This document shows positions 1 through 12,329 of a stretch of DNA of 64,000 nucleotides, in pieces. A program made the translations under genes and the position numbers. The stretch is from Phalacrocorax aristotelis. Its lineage: Eukaryota > Chordata > Aves > Suliformes > Phalacrocoracidae. The stretch is taken from positions 17,030,723 to 17,094,722 of the forward strand of contig NC_134282.1 in the NCBI RefSeq assembly GCF_949628215.1, read 5' to 3'. The notes under the pieces were generated by a model that worked only from the letters and a program-made list of their open reading frames with translations, ran no database searches and had not been told where the DNA came from. Position 1 is the stretch's first letter. Each line of letters begins with the position of its first letter.

Positions 1-3000
1 CTTTCTGCCTACAGGGAGAGCAGGCTGTGTGAAAGCAGGTCTACAGCACTCAGCTGGAGCAAAATTACCAGCAGATCATCAGCTTGATAGCAGGATTTAG
101 TGCAGGGAGGGCTAGGCCAAGTGAGTCACTGTGCTGCTGCTGCCAGTCACTGGGGCTGCTGATGGCCATGATATAGCAATAAGCGCAGTTGGGACTGGCA
201 GGGAGATTACCAAGTTGGTTATGGAGTGGGCATCCTCAAGGTCAGCAGCTGCTGCCTGTGTCTGTGCCCCTTTGCAGCACCAGATGCTGGGGAGGACAGA
301 GCACCAGGGCCCGAGACCTACCAGCTTTTGCCACTCATTACTTGCATGGCCTGCACCCTACACATGGTACAGCCATTCCCCAGGAACTGGGTAAGAAAGC
401 AGGTTTTGCCCCAATATGGGCTCCTCCTCTGGGTGCATATGAGGAGCTGAACTGTGCCCAACCCCAGCATGGAAATAGTTGAACTTTGCTCACTAAGCCA
501 TGGTCAAACACTGAGGACCCAAGCCTGTACCCAAGCTTCTGGGCAAGCCCAGACCAAGACTTTAAAAGAACAAAAGCAGAGGGAGAAAAAAAAACACCCC
601 AAAACAAGAAACAGTCACTCTTATCATTTTCAAGAGCACTAGGCCCTCATGGGACAGGTCGGTCACTTGCTGCAGGAGATGAATAAGCTCAGATACTTGC
701 TTGTTACTTCAGTCCTTGCATACCCAGCACCCTGCTCACTCCAGCAGGTACCATCACATCAGCTACCATTTTGATACAGTGGTATCTTACCCTTTCTCTG
801 TGCAGGTCTAACTAGTACTGGAATGGGCTCCCAAGTAGTCCAGCTCAGTCTATTGATCAGGGATCACATCCACCACGGTGGTGGAGAGGCCCTTGACACC
901 AAAATATTTTGACAATCAAACAAACATTCCCAAGTGACTCTAGGCATAAAGCGCAGCTGATGCACGGGTAGCCACAGCAGCTTTGAGCTGTCTAGCCATG
1001 CAGGCACATAACAGAATGCTCAGCAAATCCTTCCTGAGAAGCTGGGTGAACTCTTGGGTTACTGCTATGCGTGAAGCCAGCTGTCCTGTCTGCACATCCA
1101 GTGCTACCTATGCTGGCTAGTCTGATGGTAGCTCAGGTCTGTGCAAGCTGAAACCCTGGTGCAGGACAGTGCTGCTACCTGTGTGGTTTTAAGGAATCAC
1201 ATCCACCCTAAAGAGTACAGTAAAGCCATCATCCACTGCATGCCCTTCCACATGGCCAGTGCTGCACCCACCAGGCCTTCCCCACAGCAAAGAGAAACAC
1301 AGATTGCAGCTACATGCTGCTGATCAGTACCTGCAAGCATGAAACTCCACAAACTCACCACTGTAACCAGTAAGGGATGCAGAGTTCAGGTCCTCTGGCT
1401 AACACTACTGCAACTCCTATTTAAGAGCAGAGATAGTTACTCCCCCTGCTTTGCAATCAGGGTCTCTACCCCATGGATGCAAACTAAGCTCAAACACAGC
1501 GTTCACACATTGCTCCCCGTTTCCCTTTGCTCCAGGTGGAGGTGGTGACTGGATGTAATGAGGTGTTACTTGGCCTGAAAAATCTTTAGATGCTGCAATT
1601 CGGTGCTCAGGGGCTGCAACTGGCTAGAGGAGGTTAGACTGGGCTAACCAGAGGGATTTTTGCTGGGTTTCTCTAGCACCCTGTTAACAACAAATCATGA
1701 AGCAGTAAGAAGACCTAAGAAAATGTTCACAACTGAAATACTCTCTCACAGAGCAGGTCCAAAAAATAAAAAGTCCCATGAGGTCAAAAGAGAAATGAAA
1801 AGTAATCATCAGGGTCTGAGGTTCTACAATGCAGAGTATTGAAATGACTCACCCTGCCATAGTCGAGCTACCAGATTTCCTGTTTGCTCTGCCCCAATCT
1901 TTGGGTGTTTTTCAGCAACTGGAACCATGAATTAAACTCCTACACTAGAAACATCTGGTGACAATGGAGGTAGGGTAATTTCACGAGGTAATTGTGACAC
2001 ACCAATGTGAGAAGGCTTGTGATTCAGTTTTGGTTTAAATTTGGAGACTAAAGTTCACCTCAGTCCTTATTTTGTCCAAATGGCTTATTCAGCTCAAGAA
2101 CATATTTTGCATCCCTATTTCCCTGGCTGCACAATGGAATATGATGCCATGCACTCTGCTTATCATAGCTCAGATCCTATCTTACATTTCTTTAATGCCT
2201 TGCATGCTGGAGAGTCTTGGCGTGTTTCACAAGCTGTTGTATATGTAGCCAGAATCAGACATGCAGCCACTTCTGGGGTGGAAGACAGTAATAACTGCAA
2301 GTGCTGCACTAGGAGGAATAAGATTATGTCCCGGAAGAGATACTTTTGCATAACACGTCATTAATGTCAATCTCTGAACAGCCAGCAAGCTGCTAGCTAC
2401 AAGCTTAGCTACATCTGAAGGACTGGAAACATTACTGCTGCGATGTGAACCTGTAGTTCCAGGAAATATATTTCTGCTTAACCTGCTAGGCTGTTGGTAG
2501 CTGTTTTCTTCGCTTAAATACACCATAGACCAGTAATAGATAAATATCAATGTAGATCACAACTTCCTGTGCCTTCTGGGAGGGATAATGCCTTCTCAAA
2601 TGATGCCTTTGAGAAAGGATCCTATGTCAGGTGGGAAAGGAGTCAGGTTGCCAGAAAAAAAGTAATCTTTTCTCTCCCACCTCTCATCACCTACAGGGCT
2701 CTCTTCTCCTCACTGTCCCAAAATGTGGCACTGCAGCTGGCAGAAGAGGCAACAATGCAAGAAGGAGGCGAGTCCTACAGGTTGGGAGTGCAAAGGCAGA
2801 GCTGCAAGGGAGGGAGGGTTGTGCTCGGGGCTGTGGTTCTCAATGAGTTGCATTAGCTGCACAGACTGAGGAGTGCATGGTAGTAAGGACACAGGCTCTG
2901 TCCTCCCAGTGTCTTCTGCAGCCCTCAGAGCCCTGCACATCCCTCCCCTGATTGAAGAAATAGCAGTGTGACTACTCAATGACTATCACAATGCAAGTTT

Positions 3001-5280
3001 GGTGCCCCCAGCTAGCATGTTCCCATTGATCATACTCTGTAATTCAGCCTCCCAATCCTACTCCTGCATCAGATATCAGACTCCAGGCATCCTGCAGCTT
3101 CTGTAACACCTACCTGGAACCATTTACCACAGCCTGCCTGCTCATCTCCATCTCCCCTCCTAAAAGCCTGGGTTCCAATAGCATGTCCTTCTGGAGGTCC
3201 GAGGCAGAGGTTCCAGAGAGATTCTTGTTCATGTACCTGCTAGTTGGCTTGCAGCACTTGGAACGGTGCCAGTGACACTTAGTGGATAGGAGGTTGACCA
3301 AGGGCACCTGTGACACCTGGTCACAATGCTGCTACCAACTCTTCCCTCAATTGGGTTTTAGTGTACTTGCTATTCTGATTTTTGACAGACCTACAAACTA
3401 GCTATTCTTAGGGAAGGAGAAAGAGAGAGAAAAAAATCCCTTTCTCCATGCTAGCCTTTCTTAATGTTGTCCTGGAGTTAAAGAGGGGAGAGTAATGCCC
3501 CTTCCTTGCAAACCCAAAGAAGTTACAAAGGAAAGATCAGTCCTTGGGGCCCTAAGCACTGCCTGGGGCAGTTGCCGGCAGCTGAAGAAGACCTGGTTTC
3601 CAGCCACGCACCCAGTTGCTCTGGAGTGCATCCTACCTCAGCCTGAATCACAGCTGCCTGTGGGAGTGAACACCTGGGTTTGCAGGGGAATGCTGCTTTC
3701 AGCTGCACCCAGCTCTTAGTGTTCAGGAAACCACAGCCCTGGTTTAGTGGTGTAGCTGTAACATGGGTGAGCATCTTTAAGCACACTCACAGTAGGCAGA
3801 CTACAGCTATTTTTTTAGAAGGCATTTGCATTTTGGTGGGGTAGAGGATATGAAGTGATTGCCTAAAAACAGTGTGTAGCATACTGAAAAAAATGATTAC
3901 TGCTGACACACAGTAACCCTGAGCCAGTCAATCCATCCCTGGCTCCCAATAGCCATGTGGCCACAACAGCCTCCCAAAGCAATCAACTAAACGTTAATAA
4001 TGCAGTGCAGCAGGGTGCTGGGTACCACACAATATCTGGAGTTTGCTGAAATGTTAACTTAGCTTCATTGAGCATCTGTGTGGAAATGAAAGACTGCTTA
4101 AAGAGAGCAGAGCCTCTGAACAGGTGAAATGGACAATTTGAACACATTGCTCTGCATGAAGGGCAACTTCATATCACACACCCAGAGCGGGGGGACTGGG
4201 TATCTTGCACATCTGCCAGCATCTGGTCCTGCAGTTCTGTTCCCTGAAACAGCACAAGTGCCTGTACAACGTGGCCTCACTTGTGGCTGCTGGGCCACAT
4301 GGGGTGGGCAACATGAAGAAAAGCCACTGCACTTCTGTATCACCAGCACATCAGGGAATTTTGGTCAAGTCTATTCATCCAGCTACTGTGCAGGCCCTCC
4401 CGTAAACACAGAAAGTGTGTAACATCAATAAACACCGATCAGCAACAAGCACCTATTTTACTAGGCTCTGGCTACATAAAACCTCTTCCTATTTTCTCTC
4501 CAACCCTAAATCATAGTCATACTCATTGCTTTACTCAGGTAAAGACTTTTGTCTTTACACCAGGGCAAGGTTTGCACTGAATAAGACTAAGAGGTCCACT
4601 GGTGAGCCCACATACCAGCCTGTCTTTACAGGATGCTGTGGCTGAACAGGGCTGAGGCCTCACCTCCACCAAAGCTTGAATATGGGTACTGAGCTTGAAA
4701 TCAGCAAGGAAATGGAAGAAAATCAGACTCATCACGGGCTCTGCCTTTCTTTGCCACCATGCAACATCCCGGATGCTTCCTGCTCCTCAACAGCATCTCC
4801 AACTTTGTGACAGTTACAGTGTTTCCCTTCATCTTAAAAAGCAGAGTGTGGGACAGAAAGACAGCAAAGCTGTTCCCCAGTGTCTCAGAGCTGTGTCTCT
4901 GCCTTGCACATTTCTGCACCGTGCCGAAAAACATCAGGGTGGGCAGTCCTGGGATAGCCCATCTTCAGCCCTGCCTCTTCTCCCTGACCACATGCAAACC
5001 TGGTGCTTGTTCAGGCCAGGATGTCTGTACCAGCCTCTAACAATGTCATTTCTTCCATCGCCTGGACCTGCTGTTTTCAAAAGAGCAAAGGGCCAAGGGA
5101 TATATTTGTTGATGGTGTATGTTGATTGCTATCAGGATTGGCAGTTTTAAGGATTTTCCACGTATCGCCTGTCCCTCCACGTTGCAGTGCACTGACCCAG
5201 ACACAACACTGACAGCTGCAGGGTAAATAAATAAAAACAGAGTATTTTGATCTTGGAGCGGGAGGTGGTTTGGAGAGGAA

Positions 5281-5295
5281 GGGGGGGGCTGGGGG
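5281..5295 (+). repeat. G-rich tract
   Basis: Eight consecutive G, then CT, then five G. It is a short homopurine-like tract with no gene attached. Confidence 0.8.
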
Positions 5296-5879
5296 TGTCA
5301 GCCAGACAGAACAGGGTGGCCACAGCTGTGATGGGAACAGATGCGGCATAGGGAGCGGGAGCAGGGAATAAAGTTCTGCAAATGTAAGCAATGCTGGAAA
5401 GTCTTGGAGAATGGCACGCATATTTGGGACAGGTGGGAAGTGTTTACATTGAAAGAAGAAGGACGATGGCCTGAAAGAATGCTGGTCACATTACCTGTGA
5501 CCCAAACTGACCGGCCATGGCTCCCGTGGGCCCAGAACATCTCAGACCACCATTTCTCTGAATGCATGTAGGGTCCTGCCCAGTGATATTGGTGCCCAGT
5601 GATCTATAGAGCTTGTAGGTGTTTTGTCCCTCTCACAAGCAAGTTGATATTGGCTCTAAGCCAGCCATTATCCCAGTCTAGCTTTTAGCTGGTCTCTGTA
5701 AGCCTTGGGCCAGACAGGTATAAGGCAGTATCAAGACCAGGCTCACCTGAGCTAGCACACCTGCCATTGTGGATCCAGCACAGCAGGATCACAGCTGGCC
5801 GTGCCTGAGGACACCCATCTGGCTGACCCCAAACAGCAACCCTGCCATGGCTGGGTCCTAAGCTGGGTACAGGGGTTTG

Positions 5880-5931
5880 ATGGTTTTGGGTTGGGTTGGG
5901 TTTTTTGTTTGTTTTTGTTTGGTTGGTGGTT
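5880..5931 (+). repeat. G/T-rich low-complexity tract
   Basis: Irregular units of the ggttt / gtttt type give a stretch of about 50 bases made almost only of G and T on the plus strand. It is low-complexity sequence, and the units vary too much to call it a clean microsatellite. Confidence 0.7.
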
Positions 5932-8774
5932 CAGTTTTTTACTTCTAGCAGAAGCTATATATCTCAACTGATGTTTAAATGATGAAACAACTAGAGTTGC
6001 ATGCTTTTTTAATTCTCAGAAGCGGCTCTGCTGCCAGGAGGACCTCAGCAAGGCTCTTGTGGGGCAGGTAACTTGCTGCTAGCTTCTAGCCAACCAATTT
6101 TGGTACAAATGTGCTGTGTGCTCTCTCTGCTGATGGTCATTACAGATAAGAGGTTGTGGGGCTTGTTGCAGTGGATCTTTGCAATGTTTCAGTGATTTGC
6201 CTCCATCCTAAGGACTCATCACAACTCATGACATGAACAAAATCCTGCTTTTCTCCTGGCACATTATACCCTTCCCATAAAATATTAAGAGCTGGATTTT
6301 TTTAAGAACCCCAGAGGCAGCTGTGTCCTTATTTAAAATTAATGGAGGGTTGGGAACCCATCTGCCTGAGGTGCTATTGAAACCCCAGCTACATGTGCTG
6401 AGCTGAGCCCAGCAAAGGCATACATTGTGGCTGCAGCATAGCTGCGGGATGAATGCCGGCATCACACCTATGTTACCCAAGAGTGGCGAGAAGACTGATC
6501 CAAGGTCATTTTATGCAGCAGTGGTGCACTGAAGAATAGAGACCAGAGGTTCCACCCCCTAAGCCTCTGGGTCTGCCTTCAAGCTTCCTTTTTGCTCCTG
6601 GCTGATTGCTGCCTCGTGTGACCCATGGGAGCAGAAATCCTTCTTAACTACAGCTATTTTACCAGAGGATGTTCAAAGGCAGCTTGCAATAAAGTTTGAG
6701 CTTTTCTAATCAAGTTGAAGGGAGGCTAACAAACACAAAATCATGTTGAGAGACATTCTCTGCATTTGTTCACACCCTAGCCCCTAGATAAAAATAACTT
6801 TATATGTTAAGTTTAGGACCACAGAAAGCACAGAGGATAGCAAGGGATTATCACAAAAGGGCAGCAAGGCAGTCGAAAAGAGCCTGGGGGACATCTTGTA
6901 CAATTTCCATGAAGGGAATAGTTAATTCAAACTGTATACAGACAGCTCTGGGAATGTCCACTCTAGAGATGTTCAAAGAGTCCTTTGCTGCTTTGGGCTC
7001 ACTTTAAATCGAGTGTCCTAAAAAAACACTTGAGCTATGCATTTCATTTCAGTTATACAGGGTGTTTAAATGCCAAGGGATCAGGGAAAACTTTGTTATT
7101 AAAGGGCTGCAAGAATTTAATAAGGTACACAGTCATTAGAAAGTTGTTGAGTCATGAAAATATTCTCAATAATTTGAAATTAATGTTTAGTGTATGCTGT
7201 ACCATAAAATGCTTAGATGTTGTGGCCATGGATACTAAAGAAAAACCTTAAGGCCATGACTACACGAGCAAGTTACCGCAAGGTAAGCGAGGCTGTAATT
7301 TCAGAGCACACCACTTACAATAAGGTAACTTCCCATTTGCCAGCTCTTGTCCTGGGACCAGGCGAGGCAGCTAAGTCCTTGCTGGACATGGCACAGGCTG
7401 ACTTTTGAGGGCTGCTGGCTGAGGGCATGCATGTGGCTAGGTACAACAGAACAGATAAGGTGCAATAAATCTGTGCAGTAACTGTTCTTTTAGTAACTTT
7501 GCTCTCCAGCACAGACGCAAGCATGGATGGACTATATGCAGCAGCCAATGCCATAGAAATGGACACAATTAGATAATAAAGAAGCTAAATGGAAGGGGAT
7601 AGAACCTAATGTGGAGATTTTGCTTCATTAAAACAATAAGTACATATATTAATAAATGCTTGCAAATAATAATGAGGGGTCTAGCTTCCCTGTACCTGTA
7701 GTTCTGTTGAAGAGGTAGGGAAAAATTACTAACTACCAAGAGTTTCCTTCTTTCCTTTCTTTTCCAGAAAAACACAACTATTTGAATTAAGACTGCTTCT
7801 GGTGATCTGCCCTTTCTTTTCCATCTCTGGATCCTGCCAAGCAAAATTCATTGAGTTCCACTTATGACTTTAATAAGACCAGAATTTCTGGATGTAGTTG
7901 TTGAGGAGTGTGCTCCTGATAAATTATTTAAAACCAAGCCAACAGGACTCCTATCGCAAATCAAAGATTCACCACAGAGCCTGCCTTGAGCCTGTCCAGT
8001 GCTATGTGGAAAGTCACTGTCTTTCTAACCCTAGTGGCTAGAACATTCTGCAGCCTAGTGACTTTTATTGTCAACTCAATAATGATCATTGCAGGACTTT
8101 TCCTCCTTTCTCACACTAGTTATTCTAATGAAGGGAGAGCTGTAAATATATTTTATCTTAAAATTCTGGAAACTGCTTATAACTCCTATTGTAAAAACGG
8201 GAATGGAACTTCACCAAGAGAGCCCTGCTACTGCTCAGGCATGTGGAAGAAAGTTTCTGAGTCCTCCAGACCTTCCTTCAGGGACAGGTGAGCAATCATG
8301 TTATTCAGACCAACTCTACAGTCTCTTCTTCCATCCAGGCAGATGTTATAAACCTTTGGGGAATGAAAGAAAGAGATTACAAAGGAAACTATGTGCCCGG
8401 TGAGTACAGCAATCAGCTTTCATTGCCTCCCACAAGGTTAAGGCTTCATCAGATGAGAGTGTAGCTTCCTTTGGAAAGGTGCATTTTACCTCGCAATGAC
8501 ACTTATTCATCCTGCACATCCCTCTTGTTTCAAGTTAAGAACTAATGATCCCATAATCCAGGCTTGCCTCCTTCCCTTGTGAGCTGGCCTGTAGATCAGG
8601 GCTGTAGGGCTCTCACTGGTTCATAAGCACCTTACCCAAAGCAAAACTATAAATATAACCCATTTGTATCCCAAAACACAAGACAGAACTAGAGCACCTT
8701 TGTAAAGCTGGATTATGCTACATTAAGTTTTGCAACTGTTGCATACCACTTTGTGCTTTCTAGGTGGGAAAAGT

Positions 8775-8807
8775 GGGAGAAGAGGAAAAGGAAGAGGGAG
8801 AAAAGGG
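8775..8807 (+). repeat. Polypurine (GA-rich) tract
   Basis: Thirty-three bases consist only of A and G, followed at once by a pyrimidine-rich stretch. Such tracts can form triplex structures in vitro, but nothing here shows a function. Confidence 0.7.
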
Positions 8808-10887
8808 TTCTTCTCCCCACATTGATTGTTTTCTTTCCTCATACTCCTACAACCCTCCTCCCCACTGCCCCTGACGTTTCTGACCAAGGGAAAAGGGATG
8901 TATTTTGGAGCTGTCACACCTTACGCTGCAGAGGAGCATGCCATGATGGGTGCTGCTTAGCATTCCTCATGCTCCTCGTGGAAGCAGGGGGCAGGATGCA
9001 GATCCCGGCCAGCACACTGCCCAAAATGACATAGAAATTAAGTAGAAATTATGGTCCCCTTGCTAGTAAAGAGTAACCCACATTTCTACTGTTGCCCAGC
9101 TCTACAATGAAGAAACATTGTTCTGATGGAGCACAAAATATTCCAACTGTCCACCACTGTTGTGGTTGTCTGTAGGCGTCTGTTTTCTTTAAGTACTCAC
9201 TATATCAGTGTCTCAAGAGTTAAACTACCTGGAAGAAGGGGATTTTAGTAGAAGATCCGGAGTGGCAAACATTATCAGCAGTGTTAATCTGTCACATCTT
9301 TCCTGGACTGTACATACCACACTCCATCACTCTGGCATGTCATGGCCTGCATTGTTACAAGATGTACCGAAGCTGTAGCCAGCCATAGTTTGGCATCTCA
9401 TTGAACCTTCTGATCCAAGAAAATACGGGAAGGAAAAAATAATAATGCCATTTTCAGAAAAAAAAAGAAACCCTCCACAAACCAACTCACCTCTGTAAAA
9501 AGCAACCAAAACTAATCCTCAAACTTGTAAGCAAGTAGTAAAATAGAATTTTTCAAATACAACTACAGAACAAATATGTTTGAATTAAAAGTGAGCTAGA
9601 CCCTTGATTGCACACCACTAAGGGATGCTGGATGACCCAAAACCTAAGTTTTGCTTTGTCATGTTCCTCTCATATTCAGACACATACAAAGGAAAAAAAA
9701 ATTTAAAAACATTTATTTTCCTGGTTCCCATTTCCCGGTTCTGGCAAGAACCTGGCCAGCAGCCAGGCTAGTCTGAAAACACCCCATGTTATCTGAGCTT
9801 GGATCTGGGCTCAAGCTGGACCCCTCCTTGGAGTTGACACCACTGGAGTGTCCGGAGCCCACGCCCCAGATCAGACACTGGACTGCAGACACCAGATGAG
9901 AGGGAGGGCTCTTGGCTCTATTGTTGTTGTTGAGCTCCTGGAAAGAAGCTAGGGAGAGGAAAAATGTTCTGGATAGGATAAAAAAAATCTCAAAGGAATG
10001 GATGATCTCACTTGTCCACACACACACGCCCAGATGTACAAATATATATAATTAACTGGAAAATACTGTGTGGTACAAAGGTTTCTTCAGCTTGGGTTCA
10101 TCACAGTTGGGCTAGTCAAGGTTGGTACAGCCATAACAAAGAGCACTTCCCACACATCTCCTGCTAAGACCACTTCTACCACATCACAGCATTTTAGTAT
10201 GTGTTTATATCTGTTGATATGTACCTATATGCTTTTCATGCACAGAAAACTAGACGTGTGATAAAATTATTAAATGTATATGCAATAGCCTATATAGTCA
10301 TCAATAGAATATATGGGCTCTATATACACAGATGTTCTTATATAGGCAGTTATTTGACCCCTTTAAACTATCACAAGGGTGTACAAGGGACAGGAGATGA
10401 AAGGACTATCCCATTCAAACACCATAAAAAAGAACCCAAAAGAAAGAATAAAACCAAAAACTACTGAAGGCAGTCTCTCCATCTGCTTTTGCCCCTGTGC
10501 AGGGCATCTGTAGCAGAACAGAGGGAGAGCCACTGTAGTAGTACAAGGGGATTTGGGGGTTTCTTAAGCAGCCCCATGACAACTTGGACAAAGTTGCAAA
10601 AAGCAGCCCAACTTACCACAAATTACCAGTTTCAAAGGTGTCACAAAACACCTTCTGTATCCCTTTCCCCATTTCCTAGGCAGTGCCTCCTAAGGGACAC
10701 AGCAAAGAAAGCACACCCCAGAGCACAGCTTAGACCCTTACCAGCATGCCAAAGCAGCAAAGTAATTTCCATGCATTTCTGTGATGCCATATTGCATGAC
10801 AAACAAGTCCTTGCTCTAGTCTGTTGCAAAGAGATATTTTTTAATCTGGACTTGTTTGTTTTAAATGAAGCACATATGCCTCTGTTT

Positions 10888-10953
10888 GGGGGGTGGGGGG
10901 ATGTTGTTTGTTTTTTTGGGGATGGACAGACATCTTGGGGGAGGAGTTGGGGG
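10888..10953 (+). repeat. G-rich tract with several G runs
   Basis: Two runs of six G separated by one T, then a T-rich spacer with a further run of four G, then two runs of five G within about 35 bases. Four or more G runs within 66 bases could fold as a long-loop quadruplex on the plus strand. No gene or promoter is recognised next to it. Confidence 0.6.
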
Positions 10954-12292
10954 TTTTTATAAGAAATTATAATAAGCATTCCCACATACTTTCTGCTCAC
11001 TCTGCAGATGAAGTTGTGTCCCTGAATACAGCTGATGGTACCCATAATTCCCACCCTGGAGGTGCACAGGTTCCCACATGGGCATCCTCAGCTCAGATCA
11101 AGGCATACTTAGTCCTCAGGAGCCACAGTGTGAAAGCAAAACCAAACCTTTTCCTTGCAAGAAGCCCCACATCATCTCCTAAAATTTGGCAAGAGCCAGA
11201 ACAGTCTTAATAAAACCAAGGAATGAGAGAGAGAGAGGAGCTGTGCTATCTCTGCTTAGATACCTCCTGAAGCCCCACATGCTTGTAGCATTAAATGGAA
11301 ATAGCTCACTACTTCCACTGTGCTGCTAGAGTAGGAGCTGGTATGTTGTTTGTCTTGCACTGAAGAAGTAGGCCAGTGTTTCTCAACAGGAAGGCTTGTC
11401 TGGATCCCAGACAAAGAGGGCTCAGGAATACCAGCCCTCAAATAACCTAAGCACTCGTTCATCCCAACGCTTTACACATTCAAGAAAACTCACCACCACA
11501 GCTGCAGATTTGCATCCAGCTTCCCCACAAAACAGTTAACTTAATCCCTGAGCAGAAATACTACTGAGAGAAGCCAAGAATGGTTATTTTTTAGGTAACA
11601 AGAATGCCCCGAACTTTACTGGCCTTACATGACTTTTAGCTTCTTGTTCCAAGCTCCAAGCTACTGAAAAGCTCGCCTGTTTTTTAAGACTCCAGGTCAT
11701 TCCTTTCTCTGTGTCCAAGCTGTTCTTCCAATATCTTTTAAAATCATGTGCTTGTTTCCAGTGAGTGGACTCCAGGCAACAGGAAAAACTCTATAAGAGA
11801 GATTGTCTTCTTGCACATAAATCTTACTTTGACAGGAGATGGTACATTTGGAATTCAAGGGCTGGGTTTTTTTTTCCCTGTAATATCTTTTGTTCTGCTA
11901 CTCACAGGAACCCTGAGTCTCTAGAAGGAAGATGCTTGTTCAACTTTAAGATGAAACAAGGGGCACAAGGTAAAAATCTCCTTTCCTAAGCACATTTTCT
12001 AGATGAAGGAGGTATTTTCTTTTAGTCTGTTCAGGCCTGTCTTCCTTTGTCTACATCTAGGCATGCAGGATTTCTGGTAGGGAACGTGTCATCCCCCTAA
12101 ATACAATACAGCACTTTTCTTTTTTGTGTGTGTCTCACTCTAAGATGCCCTGTCTGTGCCATGCTTCCACTAATCATAAATCAGGAGCAATAGTATTCAT
12201 GATACAGAAATCTCAGAGATGTTTTGAGGTTCAGCTACACATTTTAAGAGCCTTGACCAAAACATTATTTATTACTGCTTACTCAACAAAAA

Positions 12293-12329
12293 CAGCGGCG
12301 GCGGCGGCAGCAGCAGCAACAACAACAAA
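12293..12329 (+). repeat. Compound trinucleotide repeat GCG/GCA/ACA
   Basis: Read in triplets the run is about four GCG, four GCA and three ACA units, so each block differs from the next by one substitution. In one plus-strand frame it would encode an alanine-then-threonine tract, but the surrounding frame (12,124-12,348, 74 codons) shows nothing gene-like. It is also a local cluster of CpG in CpG-poor DNA. Confidence 0.85.

Noticed and set aside
7986..8291. 101-codon frame with a hydrophobic stretch that looks like a membrane segment
   Set aside because: A single hydrophobic stretch in AT-rich DNA is common by chance. I recognise no family and no convincing splice context.
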